From assembly GCA_025058315.1 (NCBI GenBank), contig JANXET010000006.1, positions 19,173 to 83,172 of the forward strand: a stretch of DNA of 64,000 nt. The letters are read 5' to 3'. The position numbers were made by a program, and so were the translations under genes. Positions 26,675 to 34,391 of the stretch are shown piece after piece; the first letter of the stretch is position 1; every line of letters starts with the position of its first letter. The notes under the pieces are model-generated. The model was not told the DNA's origin, made no database searches, and saw only the letters and a program-made list of their open reading frames with translations. This DNA is from Candidatus Bathyarchaeota archaeon. Its GTDB lineage: Archaea > Thermoproteota > Bathyarchaeia > Bathyarchaeales > Bathycorpusculaceae.

Positions 26675-27729
26675 AGTTTTTCAGCCACATAGTCCCTGTA
26701 TTTCTTAATGGTTTCTGCAAGGCTCGGCGCATCAAATAGTTTACGGTTGGTGATGGCGTTTGCAGCCGCCATGTACATTTCGATTATTATCTGCTTAAGC
26801 CGCGGATCAAGCTTTGGAGGGGTTTCCCTGCAGAGGCTTTTCCAATCCTCAACACCCTTCGCTGCGGCTTCACGTTTAGCCTCCTCCACAGCCTTATACC
26901 ATCCAGTTTTCCTGTAGAATTGTCTGGCTACTTCCTTGCTTACATGCAGCCCCTCATAGGTGAATCTGCATTCATCCAATGTACCTACCACATCCACAAT
27001 CATGAGCCGCCTTTCAGGATCGAATGCTAGTTCTATTTTTCCATCCTCATTTATCAGTCCAGCCTTTGAGGCTATTTCTGTTATTGTATTGTCAACCTCC
27101 AAAAGCAGCTTCTTAACCTCTTTAACCTCATCATCGCTTAGCCCAGCGATTATTTTCGCCTCCTCCCACGTTACGTATCTGTCGCTTTCCTCAAGTTTGG
27201 TGCTTACGTCAAAAATAGGTTTAGAAAGTCTCTCACCTGGTTTTGGCATGTGATCTAACCCTAGGTCTTTAAGGGTTATCAATCCCTGTTCAAGCCTTTT
27301 AAATATGGATGAACCCTCAGGTAATCCGTTCCGGTAGATTATTTCCAGGGGGATGAGGTAGTTTCTCAGGCTTGGCGTGTAAATGCTGTAGTCATATTTT
27401 AGCTTGCCATTTTCCACGTAGGCTTTCGGCCTGTAAACGTTCACTAAATTAATCTCCATTATATTTGTCGGTTGGTTCAGCTCGTCGAAGCGAACAACGT
27501 GTCCCTCAGCGTCAACTAGTCCTCTATAATGGGTTTTTATTCCCTTTTCCTCAAGCTTCTCAAAGCAGTATGCTCCCATAAGGCATAGGGATGCCCCTTT
27601 CCCATCTATGTGATCAGGCATCTCTCCCCAGTCGAATACGGAATAGCGATCTGAGAAGTGGAATCGGCCTATGCCCATATCCTTCGATGTGGGCCTCTTT
27701 ATGAGTTCTAGATCTTTAACGCTGCCCAT
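26671..27729 (-). CDS. purC: Phosphoribosylaminoimidazole-succinocarboxamide synthase (PurC)
   Basis: 352 residues. PurC condenses CAIR with aspartate using ATP. The N-terminal beta hairpin is IGRFHFSDRYSVFDWGEMPD, with HIDGKGASLCLMGAYCFEKL and LIPLEIIYRNGLPEGSS, the conserved substrate region. ERRLMIVDVVGTLDECRFTY replaces the usual LIDEIGTPDSSR-type motif. It is longer than bacterial PurC (about 240) through C-terminal helices. It starts six bases after purE and overlaps the first purP. Confidence 0.88.
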   Translation of the reverse strand: MGSVKDLELIKRPTSKDMGIGRFHFSDRYSVFDWGEMPDHIDGKGASLCLMGAYCFEKLEEKGIKTHYRGLVDAEGHVVRFDELNQPTNIMEINLVNVYRPKAYVENGKLKYDYSIYTPSLRNYLIPLEIIYRNGLPEGSSIFKRLEQGLITLKDLGLDHMPKPGERLSKPIFDVSTKLEESDRYVTWEEAKIIAGLSDDEVKEVKKLLLEVDNTITEIASKAGLINEDGKIELAFDPERRLMIVDVVGTLDECRFTYEGLHVSKEVARQFYRKTGWYKAVEEAKREAAAKGVEDWKSLCRETPPKLDPRLKQIIIEMYMAAANAITNRKLFDAPSLAETIKKYRDYVAEKL

Positions 27730-27735
27730 AGAAAG

Positions 27736-28215
27736 TCACATCCTCAAGTTCCTGATGTTCTCATCTGCTTTTTCTATTTCCATCTTCTTAGTAAGCTGAT
27801 AATCTTGCAGTCGTTCGGCTAATGCTTTATCCTCTAATGCGAGTATTTTTGCTGCGGCGATGGCGGCTCCTTCAGGCTCTATGATTGTTAATGAGCCTAT
27901 TCCGCTTGGAACGCGTAGGGAAGAGAATATGTCGGCGCCTGCGAATTTTTCTGAGTATGGGGGGCAAGCTATAACTGGCTTTGTGGTGTGGGCATCCACG
28001 AAGGCGCTTAGGGCGTTTGATCTTCCCGCTACAGTTATGTAGACAACCTTTTCAGGTTCGTTCTCCCTTAGAATTTCAAGAACTTTTTCAGGCGTTTTAT
28101 GCGCTGAGGCAATCCTGAACTGGTAGTTTAATCCGAACCTTTGCAGGTGTTTAGCTATTTCTCGGCTGTGTTCCAGGTCGCGCTCCGACCCCATCAATAT
28201 AACAACTTTCGCCAT
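27736..28215 (-). CDS. purE: 5-(carboxyamino)imidazole ribonucleotide mutase / AIR carboxylase (PurE)
   Basis: 159 residues. VVILMGSERDLEHSREIAKH, RIASAHKTPEKVLEIL and TVAGRSNALSAFVDAHTTKP are the PurE active-site motifs (the SAHKTP segment and the GxSNAL/PVIACP region). It forms CAIR, the substrate of the next gene product. First gene of a four-gene purine operon read leftwards; the ATG has a TGGTGAGTT leader. Confidence 0.9.
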   Translation of the reverse strand: MAKVVILMGSERDLEHSREIAKHLQRFGLNYQFRIASAHKTPEKVLEILRENEPEKVVYITVAGRSNALSAFVDAHTTKPVIACPPYSEKFAGADIFSSLRVPSGIGSLTIIEPEGAAIAAAKILALEDKALAERLQDYQLTKKMEIEKADENIRNLRM

Positions 28216-28375
28216 TCAACTCACCATTAACGAGCTAAAAGCTCAAGTGCTATAAAAACTTAAAAATTATTCGATGCGTTGCTGCTGAGTGCATGCTGAT
28301 GCGTGATTTTTGAGGTGGTCGTGAAGCTTGCGTTATCAGTGATTAAAATCCAATGCTGATTACAAAATTAATTGT

Positions 28376-28645
28376 TTAGCTTTTATTCCAAAATTTTCTA
28401 CATGCATCCCTTATGTACTCTGCGAATTCCTTGTTCTCGTTTTTCTCGTATTTTAGGCCAAGCTTTGAATGAAATTTCGCGAGTATTAAATTCTCAAGGA
28501 TTTGGCTTCCTTTGCTTCCAATGGCGTTTCTAAGGGCATAAACAAACTCTTCAGGCTTTTCAATAGCCTCTTGCACATCCATATTGAATTTTCTTTTAAG
28601 AAGAAACATGATTGTGGCCTTTACGGTTTCCCCTAGCGTGCTCAT
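28376..28645 (-). CDS. Small hypothetical helical protein
   Basis: 89 residues, helical and charged: ETVKATIMFLLKRKFNMDVQ, EFVYALRNAIGSKGSQILEN and LAKFHSKLGLKYEKNENKEF. The length and pattern recall small archaeal output domains of the NitrOD5/DUF3227 type, but that is only a resemblance. It lies between purE and a KaiC-like ATPase and reads on the same strand as both. No membrane segment or metal motif is seen. Confidence 0.55.
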   Translation of the reverse strand: MSTLGETVKATIMFLLKRKFNMDVQEAIEKPEEFVYALRNAIGSKGSQILENLILAKFHSKLGLKYEKNENKEFAEYIRDACRKFWNKS

Positions 28646-28752
28646 ACTCTCATCTATGGACTCGAGGAGTAGCCTCTTCAGCGTAGCATCATTCCGCAGC
28701 GGATTATCTCCATGATCATTCTTTGTTTCTAAGCTTCATCATCCCCTGCTGA

Positions 28753-30168
28753 TTATAGGATGGGGGTCAACTTTACATCTGCAAGGTCGCCTTCTGTTGA
28801 AACGCTGACGTTAAGCATGGGGGTCTTCGGTTTTATTCCCTGGATAAATAATGCACCGCAGATCTCCCTTAGGACGAGGTGCTTGTCCGCTAGGGCTCTT
28901 AGATGATCTGTAAGCGCGATGTTCGGTCTTGAAATATTTAGCCTCACATAGTTTAAGTTTCTAACCCTGGCCAGGTCTGCTCCTAAAACCTTGAGAACCT
29001 CATCCTTCCCATACATATACTCAAGCGTGTCGAAACCTACTATTGAAAGCGCAGGTTTGCTTGTATTCTTTGTCAGCTCGTGAATGGCGCTCCAGAATTC
29101 CTCCATGTCATCAATGATGAATCTTCCATCGAGAAGAACCACATAGGGTTCCGCCTTCTCAGCCGGCGTCACACGATAATCCGCAACCTTCAGATTTCGC
29201 TCCAAAATTCTTTTTTCTACGAAAGGTTCCAGGGACTTTTTCACACTTAAAGCGCTTACTCCTTGAGGAGGTAGAATGGCTACGCCCTCTCCCTGGTTTA
29301 AAGCATTCTGCACTGTTACCCTTAACAGTCTTTCCGGCGGAAATGAAATGTCCTTTTCAACTTCAAGGAGGTTAAAACTTCCTTCTCTAAATATTGGTCC
29401 CATCATGTTTTCAAGGTCAGAAATACCTGATGATAAGTAGCCTTCTCCATGGGGTATAATCTTGAATTTTTTGTACGGTTCCTCCAGCATCCCCAAACTT
29501 AGCGGTTTAAATGCTCTAAACCCGCCTTTCAACGTGAACGCAACCACAGGTATTTTTATTTCTCTTCCGCGCGCTTTGATTATGTTTAATTGCCTAAGTG
29601 TGGCGCCGTTGACTTCGGTTTTAGATAGGCTGATTATGCAATCCGAAATGAATTCCACAGGTTCATGGTTTTCATTTAACCCTGGCTTCTCTATCAATAT
29701 CATGGTTGTGCATCCAAGCTGCCTGACTATTTTGCTCAGAATCATGTGCGTGATTATCCTAAGATCTGTACGATTCTCAATCATTTGACATATGGCTGAG
29801 AAAGAGTCTATCACAAGCCTGCTTGCCTTTATCTCTGAAATCTCCTTTATTATCTGCTCAATTAGCGTAGGCACTCCTTCACCTTTCAGCGTTATCATTT
29901 CCACGAACCTAAATTTCCCTTCACGCTCAAGTTTTTCAAACTCAAAGCCCAAATTTGACATGTTCTGGATGAATGTTTCATAACCTTCCACGAAGCTTAC
30001 GTAAACTGCTCTCTCACCATGATTTTTCATTCCGTCATGAATCCAGTTTGCTGCAAAAATGGTTTTACCAGTGCCGGGTAAACCAGTAACGCTTATCAGG
30101 CTTCCGCGGGGTAAGCCGCCGCCTAGAATCTGATCAAGTACCGGGCTTCCAGTAGATACATGGTTCAT
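28753..30168 (-). CDS. KaiC/GvpD-like RecA-superfamily ATPase
   Basis: 471 residues. The first half is an active KaiC-type domain: Walker A VTGLPGTGKTIFAANWI, Walker B SRLVIDSFSAICQM, and the SxxxEGxE-like YVSFVEGYETFIQNM. The second half repeats the fold (GISDLENMMGPIFREGSFNL) but where a Walker A belongs it has LEVEKDISFPPERLLR, so it probably does not hydrolyse ATP. Such proteins act in archaeal signalling and regulation. No Shine-Dalgarno precedes ATG 30168, so it is probably leaderless. Confidence 0.82.
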   Translation of the reverse strand: MNHVSTGSPVLDQILGGGLPRGSLISVTGLPGTGKTIFAANWIHDGMKNHGERAVYVSFVEGYETFIQNMSNLGFEFEKLEREGKFRFVEMITLKGEGVPTLIEQIIKEISEIKASRLVIDSFSAICQMIENRTDLRIITHMILSKIVRQLGCTTMILIEKPGLNENHEPVEFISDCIISLSKTEVNGATLRQLNIIKARGREIKIPVVAFTLKGGFRAFKPLSLGMLEEPYKKFKIIPHGEGYLSSGISDLENMMGPIFREGSFNLLEVEKDISFPPERLLRVTVQNALNQGEGVAILPPQGVSALSVKKSLEPFVEKRILERNLKVADYRVTPAEKAEPYVVLLDGRFIIDDMEEFWSAIHELTKNTSKPALSIVGFDTLEYMYGKDEVLKVLGADLARVRNLNYVRLNISRPNIALTDHLRALADKHLVLREICGALFIQGIKPKTPMLNVSVSTEGDLADVKLTPIL

Positions 30169-30269
30169 ACTAGATTCCCAGAATGATTTTCAGTTGACCC
30201 CCGGAAAAAGGGTGTGGGAGGACACTGTATATAAGGCTTACGTGGCAAAATTAGACGTGCTTTCCGCCT

Positions 30270-30605
30270 TTAGATTTCTATTGCATTACTTGATGTGGAA
30301 AGTGCCATGTGGCATCTTTTTTCCTGTTCATAATTTTCCGTTTTCATCGGCAGGGTGTCAAGTTTGTTTAGCACTCTTTTTCCCTTCTCAGTTATCAGAA
30401 ACATGGAATGTCCTTTCGTTTTTTTCTGTTCGAGAAGCCCCCATCCCTCAAGGTTTTCCAGCATTTTGCTGAGCAGCGCTCGAGAAATATTCACCGTGTA
30501 CAGCATCATTGTCGGTTTGCAGGTGCCTCTCGCTGCAACTCTCAGGATGTCTATGTAGATCTCCAGCTTACTTTTCCTACATTCCGCGTAAGATAGGAGA
30601 TGCAC
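30270..30605 (-). CDS. Winged-helix transcriptional regulator
   Basis: 111 residues. A single winged helix spans about residues 12-85: KLEIYIDILRVAARGTCKPT, MMLYTVNISRALLSKMLENL, GWGLLEQKKTKGHSMFLITE and KGKRVLNKL. This is the common archaeal 'DUF4364/PadR-like' predicted-regulator architecture. Start GTG 30605 follows a tandem GGGAGGAGGGAGGAGGG, an exaggerated Shine-Dalgarno-like tract. It diverges from the TrmB-family gene; the 90-base gap holds a palindrome. Confidence 0.75.
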   Translation of the reverse strand: MHLLSYAECRKSKLEIYIDILRVAARGTCKPTMMLYTVNISRALLSKMLENLEGWGLLEQKKTKGHSMFLITEKGKRVLNKLDTLPMKTENYEQEKRCHMALSTSSNAIEI

Positions 30606-30660
30606 CCTCCTCCCTCCTCCCTGGCGGGTAAACTGCTACTTTCCAGCTTATTTTAGAAAA

Positions 30661-30690
30661 AATTTAATATGTAACACGTGTTTGTTACAA
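30661..30690 (+). promoter_or_regulatory. TATA box and palindromic operator before TrmB-family gene
   Basis: AATTTAATAT (30661-30670) is a TATA-like element 25-34 bases before ATG 30695. TGTAACA (30670-30676), six bases, then TGTTACA (30683-30689) form a perfect 7-bp inverted repeat across the expected transcription start. A repressor bound there would block initiation, so autoregulation by the downstream TrmB-family protein or control by the divergent wHTH regulator is plausible. Confidence 0.55.
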
Positions 30691-30694
30691 AGTG

Positions 30695-32380
30695 ATGTCT
30701 CTAAAGTTATCAATAGAGTCGGTTGAGGATTTGGTGAATATTCTTCAAGATTACGGCTTAACAAGGACGCAAGCTGAAATCCTGATCCACCTTACAAGGT
30801 TAGGCCCAAGCAGCATCGGCGCAATCGCCAAGTCTCTTAAAACAAACCGGATGAATGTTTACCGAAACCTCAAAAGGATGGAAGGATTAGGCTTAATTGA
30901 AGCTGCGCCTGGACGCCCAATCAAGTACACGGCGGTGCCTGTTGACAGGGCTTTCAGCCTGCTTATTTCATCCGCAAAAACTAAAGTCTCGGAGCTTGAA
31001 GCAAAATACCCATTAATAGTGGAGGCGTTCTCTAAGATCTTTCAGCTGCATCGTCCTGAACAGTCTTTTGAAGCAAAATTCAGAATTCACAGCGGCAGGA
31101 GAAGCATATACGCAGTCATAACGCGGATGCTTGAATCCAGTAAACGTGAAGTCCTTTTCCTAACAACACCTAATGATTTGATATGCCTATCATTCTTCGG
31201 GTTCGAGGATGTGCTGAAAGGCTGCAAGTCTAGAAGAGTTAAGGTTAAGGTGCTAACGAACATCACAAGCGAGAAGGTGGCAAATATACTGAAGGGCTTC
31301 ACGAAATACGCGATAATAAAACATTCAGACTTCCCAATAAAGACACGTCTCCTAATAGTCGACGAAAGAGAAGCTTTAACCTCGCTGACCGTTGATGAAT
31401 CAATCAGCCTTGAATCCGAGCTTGACTCCGGCTTTTGGGCTGACTCCCCTCAGTATGCTCAGTCTGTAAGAGCATTTTTCAATCTTGTTTGGCGAAGCTC
31501 TAACGACATATCCCTCGTGCTTCAGCACCTAGCAGCCGGGAAACCCTTAGAGAAAACCGTCATATTTAACGATCCTGAAGAGTACCTGGAATCATTCATC
31601 GACATGATGGCTAAAGCTGAAGCAGAAGTGCTGATAATCGCTGAGAGCCTTAGAGACCCATTTTTCCCAAAGGATTTCACTCAAATAGCCAGGCTTGTGA
31701 GATCCCATGGAGCTGAGATAAAAGTGTTGACGTCCCTCGATAAGGAAACATGCGAAGCGGAGGAAATATTTAGCATTGCAAATGTGCGGCATCTGGATTT
31801 CAAAATTAACTTTGACCTGTTGGTGATTGACAGAAAGGAAAACCTGCTAAAGTTTTCATCAGCACCTGCAGGAGTAAAAACGGGCGTAACACAGTGCCTA
31901 TGGTCAAATAACGCGTCGTTTTCGATGTTTCTAAGCGAAGTGTTCATGGATTTGTGGTTGAGAGCTGTAGACTCTTCAATAAAACGCGTCGAGATAAGTT
32001 TTCAAAATGCTCTTGATAAGCTGCCCACTATACTTAAGCCAGTTGCCGAGGAAAAGGGCTGGATACTTGAAATGCCTGCTGAACTGAAGGGGACATCCGG
32101 CCTGACGCAAACTTTTGGGTTGGTGCTGAAAAAGCTGGATGATCCATGGAGGATAATTGTTGGAGAGATCTTCCCCGGGGCAGGTGATGTAAAACTTGCC
32201 TCTATAGCTACATACGTCAAGTCTGTTGATGTCAAAGCCGTTCGCAGGATCCTACTAGTTCCCAGAAAAGATTGGTTAAGCGCTGAAGATATAGAACTAC
32301 TAGCCAGCTACGGGATAGACCTTGTAAATGGGCTTAATGCCGAGGAATTAAGCCAAAAGATTTCAGAAATAATGGAATAA
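30695..32380 (+). CDS. TrmB-family transcriptional regulator with two PLD-like sensor domains
   Basis: 561 residues. The N-terminal winged helix (LQDYGLTRTQAEILIHLTRL, IGAIAKSLKTNRMNVYRNLK) is the TrmB type, followed by a coiled region and two repeats of a phospholipase-D-like ligand domain, each around a conserved stretch: KREVLFLTTPNDLICLSFF and AEVLIIAESLRDPFFPKDF. A distinct C-terminal segment (about 430-561) resembles a nuclease-like or restriction-type fold (IIVGEIFPGAGDVKLASI) but is not assigned. Twice the usual TrmB length (about 250-350). ATG 30695 is preferred over GTG 30692. Confidence 0.8.
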   Translation: MSLKLSIESVEDLVNILQDYGLTRTQAEILIHLTRLGPSSIGAIAKSLKTNRMNVYRNLKRMEGLGLIEAAPGRPIKYTAVPVDRAFSLLISSAKTKVSELEAKYPLIVEAFSKIFQLHRPEQSFEAKFRIHSGRRSIYAVITRMLESSKREVLFLTTPNDLICLSFFGFEDVLKGCKSRRVKVKVLTNITSEKVANILKGFTKYAIIKHSDFPIKTRLLIVDEREALTSLTVDESISLESELDSGFWADSPQYAQSVRAFFNLVWRSSNDISLVLQHLAAGKPLEKTVIFNDPEEYLESFIDMMAKAEAEVLIIAESLRDPFFPKDFTQIARLVRSHGAEIKVLTSLDKETCEAEEIFSIANVRHLDFKINFDLLVIDRKENLLKFSSAPAGVKTGVTQCLWSNNASFSMFLSEVFMDLWLRAVDSSIKRVEISFQNALDKLPTILKPVAEEKGWILEMPAELKGTSGLTQTFGLVLKKLDDPWRIIVGEIFPGAGDVKLASIATYVKSVDVKAVRRILLVPRKDWLSAEDIELLASYGIDLVNGLNAEELSQKISEIME

Positions 32381-32561
32381 CAATAGACTCCATTTAGCGC
32401 CCGCCTTCATTTAGCACAATTCATGCTGACTAAAATTGGCAAGGCTAAATGTTAGGAACACTTTCTTTTGCCCACCAGCAAAATTCTGCACATCAAAAAT
32501 TACAAAATCATCCGGGAACACCTAACTCTTAAATTGATGTAACGCATCCATAAAATCAAGC

Positions 32562-32670
32562 GGGGCCGTCGTCTAGGCTGGTTAGGGTAACCCCCTTCAG
32601 GGAGAATTTGGTCAAGGATACCAGCCTGGGGCGCTGGCGATCCCGGGTTCAAATCCCGGCGGCCCCACCA
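32562..32670 (+). tRNA. tRNA-Pro (GGG) with ~30-base insertion in the D loop
   Basis: Acceptor GGGGCCG pairs with CGGCCCC (32660-32666), discriminator A and an encoded CCA (32668-32670). Anticodon stem CCAGC/GCTGG encloses CTGGGGC, anticodon GGG. T arm CCGGG-TTCAAAT-CCCGG. The D stem is GTCT/GGAT, but the D loop is 41 bases instead of about 11. Removing roughly 32583-32612 restores AGGCTGGTCAA, so a noncanonical D-loop intron of about 30 bases is likely. I could not fold a strict bulge-helix-bulge by eye. Confidence 0.88.
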
Positions 32671-32742
32671 CTAGTGTTTCTTCAGTCTCAAGAAGATTTA
32701 AATAAGCCATCATGATAATGATCCGATCAAGTGATACATTTA

Positions 32743-33270
32743 ATGTCTGAGGAAATTGAAGCATATTCTCCTGTGCATGTTAATGTGAGGTGTCCCCATT
32801 TCTTCGGTTACCTAAGTCAGCGCTTAAAAAGAGATGAAATACCTCCTGAATGCCTAACATGTAATTTGGTTTTGAATTGTATGCTTCATGCTGTAAAGAG
32901 AGATGCGCACGACGAGGTTACGGTTGAAAAAGCTGAGGCGCCAGAGGAGGTTTTGCTTGAAAAACTCCTTGAGGCTGCATGTGAACCCAATGCGGCGCCT
33001 TTTCAAAAGGACTGTTTTGTTGTGGACAACCTCGGCATGCTCTATGCTTCCTGGACCAGTACAGTGCGTATCCCGAGGGATGCCCTGCAATTATGGGGTG
33101 TCCGTAAAGTCAAAGAGGTTGAAATTGAAACATCTGAAGGGAAAACTGCAAAATGTAGAGTCCAGCTTATGGAAGGATCCGGGGAAATGGTTATTCAAAT
33201 TCCGGATAAAGTTCAAGCCGCTTTAGGCATAGCCAAGGGAGATGCTGTTAAAGTTAGGCCCGTAAAGTAG
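32743..33270 (+). CDS. Uncharacterised cysteine-containing protein with AbrB-like C-terminus
   Basis: About 175 residues. The N-terminus has a cysteine cluster (RCPHFFGYL, ECLTCNLVLNCMLH) that could hold zinc or an iron-sulfur cluster. The C-terminal 80 residues look like two swapped-hairpin strands: TVRIPRDALQLWGVRKVKEV and IQIPDKVQAALGIAKGDAVK, the second with the GxxxGDxVxV ending of AbrB/SpoVT or prokaryotic beta-barrel domains. Family not recognised. ATG 32743 is preferred over GTG 32731. It stands alone after tRNA-Pro. Confidence 0.68.
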   Translation: MSEEIEAYSPVHVNVRCPHFFGYLSQRLKRDEIPPECLTCNLVLNCMLHAVKRDAHDEVTVEKAEAPEEVLLEKLLEAACEPNAAPFQKDCFVVDNLGMLYASWTSTVRIPRDALQLWGVRKVKEVEIETSEGKTAKCRVQLMEGSGEMVIQIPDKVQAALGIAKGDAVKVRPVK

Positions 33271-33302
33271 TTAATGATGGGATTTCAGGGAGAAGACTGC
33301 GG

Positions 33303-34373
33303 CTATTCTAATATCTGTTTCCAGTCCACATTTTTCTTAATAAGCTCCACGGCGATTTGCATCCTTCTCACGTCTTTAGGCTTCACTCTTCCGATGACCT
33401 TGTTGATATGCTGTAATGTGGTGTATGTGTCGTAGGGTACAAGTATCAGCGGGGTCTTCAACTCGTCAGCCCTTGGAAGAACTTTTGCGCTAGGATACAG
33501 GTTTCCTGTCAGAATGATGGCGGATGCCCCTGTTTCTAAGGCTGTCAAGATTATGTCGTTGCGGTCGCCTCCAGTCACCACCAGCTCGTTCCTTGCCTTT
33601 TGGAAGTACTTTGCAGCGCTCTCAGGAGTCATAGCCCCTATCAAAATGGTTTCAATAATGTTCTCTAAGCCATCAAAGCCGGCTAAAACTTTGCCTCCTA
33701 GAAAATCGCAAACCTCGCCGGCTGTTAATGCGCTCAATTTGGCTTCTTCAGGAATTAAACCCAGCACCTTCAATCCTTGCCGTTCAATGAACGGCTTAAT
33801 CTTCACTTTAACATCTTCAACTCTGTCAGGTGGAATACGGTTCAGCAAAACACAGGATATTCCAGCGTTCCATCTTGCACAATACTCTTTAGCCTGCAGC
33901 ACCTCATCAACAACAGATTCATCTGTGAACCTTAACACTAAAGTGATCTCGGAGTTAAACTCTCTTGCAAGCTTAGGCACAGGGCATCCTATGAATGACC
34001 CCGTTGCGAGGCTCCGCGGCCCCTCAATTAAGGTTATGTCCTTTACCAACGTCACAGCCTTAAATGCGCTGTTAATTTTTTCAATATAATGGGAAGGATT
34101 AAACTCCGTAAAATCATCGAGGAAGAAATCCCCTCTAAGCATGATTGGGCACAGGATTTCCGATTCAAACTCCAGGTTAAGAGCTTTTTTGAATATCTCC
34201 ACATCCTCATCCACGGCTTCCCTGCCCGGAGTAAGCGAGGTCTCCATGCCGATGGGTTTGAAGTACCCCACGGTTTTTCCTGTTTCCTTAGCGATCATGG
34301 CCAAAGCAAGCGTCACAATGCTTTTCCCGGAATCATCATCGTTCGAGGCTACATAAACCGTCTTCTTCCCCAT
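33303..34373 (-). CDS. Dethiobiotin synthetase-like P-loop protein with DRTGG domain (Pta N-terminal type)
   Basis: 356 residues. The N-terminal half is a BioD-like P-loop domain: YVASNDDDSGKSIVTLALAM with Walker A-like SGKS and the GYFKPIGMET motif. The C-terminal half is a DRTGG domain (ELVVTGGDRNDIILTALETG, AIILTGNLYPSAKVL). This pair is the regulatory N-terminal region of long phosphotransacetylases, here without the catalytic PTA domain. It starts 18 bases after the ADP-forming acyl-CoA synthetase and is probably its partner or regulator; the biochemical role is unproven. Confidence 0.82.
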   Translation of the reverse strand: MGKKTVYVASNDDDSGKSIVTLALAMIAKETGKTVGYFKPIGMETSLTPGREAVDEDVEIFKKALNLEFESEILCPIMLRGDFFLDDFTEFNPSHYIEKINSAFKAVTLVKDITLIEGPRSLATGSFIGCPVPKLAREFNSEITLVLRFTDESVVDEVLQAKEYCARWNAGISCVLLNRIPPDRVEDVKVKIKPFIERQGLKVLGLIPEEAKLSALTAGEVCDFLGGKVLAGFDGLENIIETILIGAMTPESAAKYFQKARNELVVTGGDRNDIILTALETGASAIILTGNLYPSAKVLPRADELKTPLILVPYDTYTTLQHINKVIGRVKPKDVRRMQIAVELIKKNVDWKQILE

Positions 34374-34391
34374 TTTGCAGCATTCTCCCAG

